From positions 682,001 through 746,000 of the forward strand of contig JAIWNF010000022.1 in NCBI GenBank assembly GCA_025093555.1: a stretch of 64,000 nt of DNA, given 5' to 3'. Positions within the stretch are counted from its first letter, which is position 1. Every line of letters begins with the position of its first letter. Origin of the DNA: Circinella umbellata (Eukaryota; Mucoromycota; Mucoromycetes; Mucorales; Lichtheimiaceae). The position numbers and the translations under genes are program-made. The notes under the pieces are model-generated. The model did not search any database. It was not told the DNA's origin and worked only from the letters and a program-made list of their open reading frames with translations. Positions 58,901 through 64,000 of this stretch are shown piece by piece.

Positions 58901-60281
58901 CATACCATTTATCATAATTCTTAAGTTGATTATAACCTTTACTATATTTTCTTAACATAAATCATATCAATTTCACATAACGAAGCTCTTTGTTACGACA
59001 AGTAACGCTTCGATATAAAAGTATTCATCTTTAACGGCCCAAAACCAATATTGTCTGGTTTCCTTTTTTTTTATCACACATATTTACACTACAACAAATA
59101 CATTTTTTTTTCTTTATCATATAATTCAAACACGTTTTTTTTTATCAACTTGAAATATGCAACAAAGACTGCTATCATTGTACCCATAGTACATAACAAC
59201 GTCTGTAAAGCAACCTTTTCTTCTCTACTCTTATATACATATATTTTTTTTCTCCATACTTACACCTGGGAAATCATATTTCATTGGTATTTAATCTTCG
59301 ATCGGATGATGCTGATGTGTATATTTTGAATAATAAGATAGTAATGAAAGAAATGTTCTTGTGAGCTAGAGAAAGATAAAAGACAAGACATGTGTTATTA
59401 TATATAATATATAATGAGGAGTGGGTAATGTAATAGGATTTCTTATAATAATAAATCAATGTTTTTCAATTCAAAAACAAATCGATTGTAGTTACCCTTC
59501 CAAATAATACATTTCGAAGTGTTTAAACGACCAAATTACATATTCAGAAAATAATAATACTTTGTTACAAATAGAAAGATTATCATCTATGGGTTGTGAT
59601 ACTAAATATAGTACAGCGTATGGATTACCTGAATCCCGTAATTTTTCTTTCCATTGTTATGAGAATTAACACGGTATTTTATTTCTTTGTCCGGCTTCGT
59701 GAAGAAGGTATTATAACTATCTGTCACCACTTTTGACCAAACAACAAGTTTGTTGTATGACAATGCATAAAAAAACGCTGACTGTTTTGACAAAACTTTA
59801 TATTGAATATCGTAAACTTCTTTTATTTAATGTCCTCTTCTCTTGAAAATACTACATACTACCATAATACGATCTTTCCACGTACTATTTTCCCTACTTT
59901 CTCTTTGCTGTATTCGAACCTTTTTAGTATGACGAATATATGGTCATTTCTCTTATATGAAAATCCTCATATCTCATTTCTTTCATATTATCTTAATGCT
60001 CTACACCGACGAACAATGGAGTACTCGGCTTCGATAATGTACTGCTTTTATTAATTGTAAAGCTGCTTTCAAAAAGAAAAAGAAAAGTGAAGGAAAGAAT
60101 TCTCTTTCAGTAATTTATGTAGTTTTGAATAGTGCTTACTTAAAACTTTAACTAATAATTGCTATTTAACTTTTATCAGTCTGCAACATTTGTTTTTTAC
60201 TACAGGTGGCATAACCTTGTTTGCCAAAAGTTTCAACTCTCAAGATTCAGTCCTCTGGGTAAATCCAAGATTATTTGGTAG
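58901..60281. other. AT-rich intergenic stretch
   Basis: No supported gene; frames are short and low in complexity. Possibly introns or remains of the relics on either side. Confidence 0.5.
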
Positions 60282-60505
60282 ATAAAATTCAAACCACTTA
60301 ATCTCAGCAAGGATACATTTCCAACTCGTATTAAAACAAACCATGTAAAGGTTGTTGATCTTTTTGATACTGAAACAAAAGTACGTATCTATAAAATGAA
60401 TTACTAAGTGCAAATCATCTTGTAGTATTCAATGCTTTACAAAGTCTTGCAATTAACAATGATTGGAATTTGCCCGAAATTGTAATTCCCGCTCACTATA
60501 CGTAA
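60282..60505 (+). pseudogene. coding relic with splice-like borders
   Basis: A 33-codon block (60282-60380) between TAG and GTACGT reads IKFKPLNLSKDTFPTRIKTN and HVKVVDLFDTETK. A second block (about 60411-60503, ending at GTAAGT) reads ANHLVVFNALQSLAINNDW and NLPEIVIPAHYT. They look like neighbouring exons of one gene, but the canonical join is out of frame. No start or stop region was found. Family not recognised; it could be the 3' part of relic B. Confidence 0.4.
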
Positions 60506-60905
60506 GTAAGTCAAAATAAAATAAAATACGTAGAAATACTACGAAAGTAGTTAAGAAAATCCCAGTGATGCATCGCACCTTTTGATATAAAAAGTAAATA
60601 AATGCTAACGGGTAGATAATACACAGATGTATAATAAAAACAGATAATATATTATGATATTTAGATAATAATGTTGTGTTCTTTTTGTTCTTATTATATA
60701 TTAATATATATGTAAAATAAAGAGAGAAAGATAGAAATAATGTAAGATATGTATAAAATAACTTATATATGGGTTAAATGGAATGCAAAAAAAAAATGTG
60801 TGTGGTGAAAGAATATTCATCGACAATGTGAAAAAGAATTAGGAGAATTTTATATTTATGCGAGTAAAGAAAAAGAAGGGGAAAGGAGGCTATATGATCA
60901 ATAAT

Positions 60906-63156
60906 TTACCACATGAATTTAGAAGGAACAGTATTAGTTGCAAAGTCATCATCATCGTCATCAGCATCCGAACCAAATGCACTTTCATAACCACTATAAT
61001 AACTACCACCATCCAATCCATAACTACTAGTTGTTGAATAAGATAATGTGGATATACTTGTACCACGAGCATTTTCCATATCACGATATTGATTTAAAAG
61101 AGTAGCTACATAAGCCAATGCGTGTTCCCAATCACGCGATGCTGTCATACTATCCGGTAAAACATACATTCGACATTCGAATAATGTTGTTTCTTCTAGA
61201 TATCGAAGATCATGCTTGTTCAATGCTTTTTCAGTGAATTGTAAAGCCAATCCAAGTGAACCGACATCGACTTGACGTTCATCATCATCTGTGGGTGGGT
61301 GTGATACATGGACAAAGTAATCCAGTGGTATTTCATAGGAAGGAGGTCGTGATTCTTTGAATTCAAAATCGTATAGTAATAATCTTGTTCCGTGTAAAGA
61401 TGCCCAAAAACGTTCCCATTTCTATGATATGCATATATAATTAAATATATAGAAGTTGTTAATCGTAAAACTATAATAAAGTTCTCTTTGTCTGATATAA
61501 TATAAGACTTACAGGTGTAGCACGACCACGAATATATACAGTAATATATCCTGCATAAATACTTTTATTATCCAACAAAACTTGAGCACCACTACTAACA
61601 TAAGTTCCATAAATCACCAACAATTGACATGCAGGAGCTGATCCTAATGTAATACGACGTAATACTTTATCTCCAGGCTGTACAGATATTCTAAATTCTT
61701 CTTTACCAATCATTGTTTCTTCTTGTAAATGAGCGCGTGCATTAAATATGGATGGTTTTTGTTGAGTAAATACTCTTAAAATTGCATTTGTTGGTTGATC
61801 AATATCACTACAAAAATATTTACATGTACATTAGAACTCTCTTTTCTTTTCTTTATTTACTATATTCAACGGACACAAATACTTGCAATAAAAATGTTTC
61901 ATCAATATCGGCTTGAATATTATGTTTGCCACATTTTTCGGCTATAATATGACCACCACTACAAATGCATTTGTCCACTTGGACAGCACATCGAAAGTAA
62001 CATGCTATTATTAATGATTATTTTGATAATGTTGAAAGAAATGACACATTAGTACATATTTATATATTACAATAAAAACAGTAAAAGAACCTTTATTATT
62101 TTCTTACGTTTAGATGCATTTTGGCTCACAAGTTGAATAACTTGAAACAATGCAAAAAAAAATTAGTATATCTTATATTACATGTATAAAGACGAAAAAA
62201 AACTTTACAAATCGAGAATATTAATTCACTCCTCACCTCGAAGATAAAATGTCGCCTTGGGCACGGCAACACTTATTGGTTGTTGAACTAATGGACTATA
62301 TATTTAAAAAATAACAACAACAAAAAAAAAAGGTTTAGGACTTGTAATAAGAATAATCATGACCATTAAAAAGTATATAAAGTTATATAATAATATCAAC
62401 TCACTTACAAAGTTTGACTTCTTGTTACAGGTTTACGAAGTACAATAGATCCAGAACAATCTAATAATGGATGTCGCAAACCTTCTGCAGAGACAGGTTC
62501 TCGTTTGACCCAAGCTAATTTTTCAGCTGGTAATTGATCAAGTGTATCACAAGGTCCATTATAATGTACAACTGGGTCTGATCCTCCTTTTCCTCCTATT
62601 GTTCCATTTTTATAATTTTTATTATTATTAGTAATATTATTATTATTATTCGATGATCTTCCGGAAAAATTCGTTCCTCCAATTTGAGTTGCTACTTGTG
62701 TTGATGATGTAGATAAGACTGTTCCCGAAACTTTATTGGTTAAATAAGGTCGCTTTTTTGTATCTGCTGTGAATGAAGTAGATGGACCAATACGTTTATG
62801 CGAGGTTCCACCAAGTCTAATTTGTGTACCAGCTGTTGAAAGTTGATGAAATGATTTACTGAAAAAGTTCCTGAAAGAAGCCGAAGATAATCCTTTAATT
62901 GTTAAAGAAGCGGAAGCACCTCCTGATCCTAATCGACGTGGAGAGGAAGTAGATGTTGAAGGTGAAGATGATAATAATGGATTTTTCACTGTTGGATAAT
63001 CTGGCATTTGAAGAGAAGCTAGTTTTGTACGTAGTATTGTAAAGGAAAACAAGAAGGAGAAAAAAAAATGTTGTAAAAGAATAAAAATAAAGATAAAATA
63101 AAAAAAGTACCCGAATGATGAAAAATAATAATGACAGGAACGTTTAGTCGGAACAT
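60906..63156 (-). CDS. PH-domain protein with Ser/Thr-rich N-terminus (562 aa)
   Basis: Seven exons join in frame: 63156-63111, 63018-62409, 62295-62237, 62140-62108 (33-b microexon), 62004-61875, 61807-61513 and 61421-60906. Residues ~20-190 are S/T/N-rich. A cysteine-containing part (CYFRCAVQVDKCICSGGHII) leads to a beta-rich, C2-like segment (FLLQVFVDIDQPTNAILRVF, EEFRISVQPGDKVLRRITLG). A PH domain follows (GYITVYIRGRATPKWERFWA, SLHGTRLLLYDFEFK, then FECRMYVLPD and RDWEHALAYV). The tail is acidic. A PH domain suggests membrane or septin-ring targeting; the C2-like plus PH order recalls anillin/Bud4-type cortical proteins, but that is inference. Exons 1-2 (weak donor GGGTACTT) and the exon 5 donor (GTCCGT) are the least certain. 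Confidence 0.7.
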
Positions 63157-63293
63157 TTTTTTTTACTTTTCTTTTTTCTTTGGTTTGTTATTTATTGTTT
63201 TTGAACTCTGTTTTTTTTGTTTACTTATTAAAATCCTGTCTAAAATAGAATGAAATATATATATACATAATATTATGTTGTATAACAACAACC

Positions 63294-63969
63294 TTATCCT
63301 TCTTGAATTAGCCATTCACATAATGTTACTGCTAATGATGTACCCATACCAATCAATGCTTGTAACATAAACCTTGGAGCAAAAATCTTCCACGTCATTA
63401 AATGCCTTCTTAAAATAAGAACAAATATGGCAGATAAACATGTTGGTATTGCTTGTAATATCATGATAAGATAAATAAATAATCGATGATCCTGTAATAA
63501 TTGTTTGCTGCCAATGGAAGATCCACTTTGTTGACTACTATAATAGCGTATAGACAAAAATCCCAGCCAAGTCATGATATAACCGGATAATGTTGACAAG
63601 GCAACTAATGTAGCACCTCCATAATAATTCATATCATCAAATCCAATAAAGGCCGCTTTCCATGGTAACGAGGTAAATGTAGCTTGATGTGAAGTGACAA
63701 AAAATAAATGATGTCCGATGATATAAATTAATGCAATTTGGATATAGTGTGTCAAATAGGAGTCGTCTTGTCTATTGCCTGTTGTTTTGGCTGTATTTTT
63801 TGTCGGGGTTATTATTCTTGTCAGAAGACTCATAATAAGAGGAGAAGTCAATAAAATGGTGCTCCCCAGAGGTTGTTGAAGTATTGCCAGAGTCACACTC
63901 CACATGAATAATAATAATGTTAGATAAGATGCAGAATTGCCATTTCTTTTGTTGAATATACATATAGTA
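63294..63969 (-). CDS. GPI13: GPI ethanolamine-phosphate transferase 3, C-terminal part
   Basis: Last exon of a gene that continues beyond the window; it begins after TTTTTCAG at 63970 and ends at a stop at 63294. It encodes a multi-span membrane region with the conserved end of GPI13/PIGO: FFVTSHQATFTSLPWKAAFI, GFDDMNYYGGATLVALSTLS and SAIFVLILRRHLMTWKIFAP followed by RFMLQALIGMG. The enzyme adds ethanolamine phosphate to the third mannose of GPI precursors in the endoplasmic reticulum membrane. The catalytic alkaline-phosphatase-like N-terminal domain lies outside the window. About 225 residues are seen, containing several transmembrane helices. Confidence 0.92.
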
Positions 63970-64000
63970 CTGAAAAAGGTAGAGAACAAGGTAATTGCAT

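Noticed and set aside
1..64000. CRISPR, operon, riboswitch or bacterial terminator signals
   Set aside because: The DNA is eukaryotic with spliceosomal introns; the regular arrays seen are contiguous tandem repeats without spacers.

Overview
The window looks like nuclear DNA of an early-diverging filamentous fungus, most likely Mucoromycota/Mucorales-like. It is very AT-rich, its genes are compact and split by many short GT-AG introns (mostly 40-150 b), and the proteins are fungal or broadly eukaryotic. Exon models were joined by hand from splice consensus and checked for frame continuity; all coordinates rest on that.

Region 1 (1-7.5 kb) has no ordinary genes. It holds a 1.7-kb minisatellite of a ~28-b unit, a degenerate G-rich tract, a 193-b tandem duplication, and a complete 835-b pogo-like element with perfect ends and a TA target duplication that encodes only a CENP-B-type helix-turn-helix peptide. 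Region 2 (7.5-31.5 kb) is gene-dense: a large N/Q-rich zinc-knuckle protein, a Pep12/syntaxin-7-type Qa-SNARE, a ZNF277-type zinc-finger protein, ribosome biogenesis factor RPF1, the Rab geranylgeranyltransferase beta subunit BET2, a La/LARP7-type RNA-binding protein, a PHD+JmjC histone demethylase (KDM2/JHD1 type), a secreted phosphoesterase and a biotin-dependent carboxylase carboxyltransferase.

Region 3 (31.5-43.3 kb) is decayed sequence: a broken multi-exon gene interrupted by a 185-b MITE, a second hairpin-ended inverted-repeat element, and two relics (A and B) that recur in inverted orientation in region 5. Region 4 (43.3-49.3 kb) is a conserved island: SSF1/PPAN, HSP10, ATG10 and a secreted low-complexity protein. 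Region 5 (49.3-60.8 kb) is again repeat-rich, with a truncated DIRS-type retrotransposon carrying its own insertion, the second copies of relics A and B, and a further coding relic. Region 6 (60.9-64 kb) has a PH-domain protein and the C-terminal part of a GPI ethanolamine-phosphate transferase (GPI13/PIGO) cut by the window edge.

The most unusual large-scale structure is the symmetry around region 4: relics A (39.69-41.85 and 55.23-57.62 kb) and B (35.8-36.15 and 58.26-58.61 kb) form two nested inverted pairs in the same order outward from the island. The functional genes do not form one pathway, though RPF1 and SSF1/PPAN both serve 60S ribosome assembly. No tRNA, rRNA or CRISPR was found.
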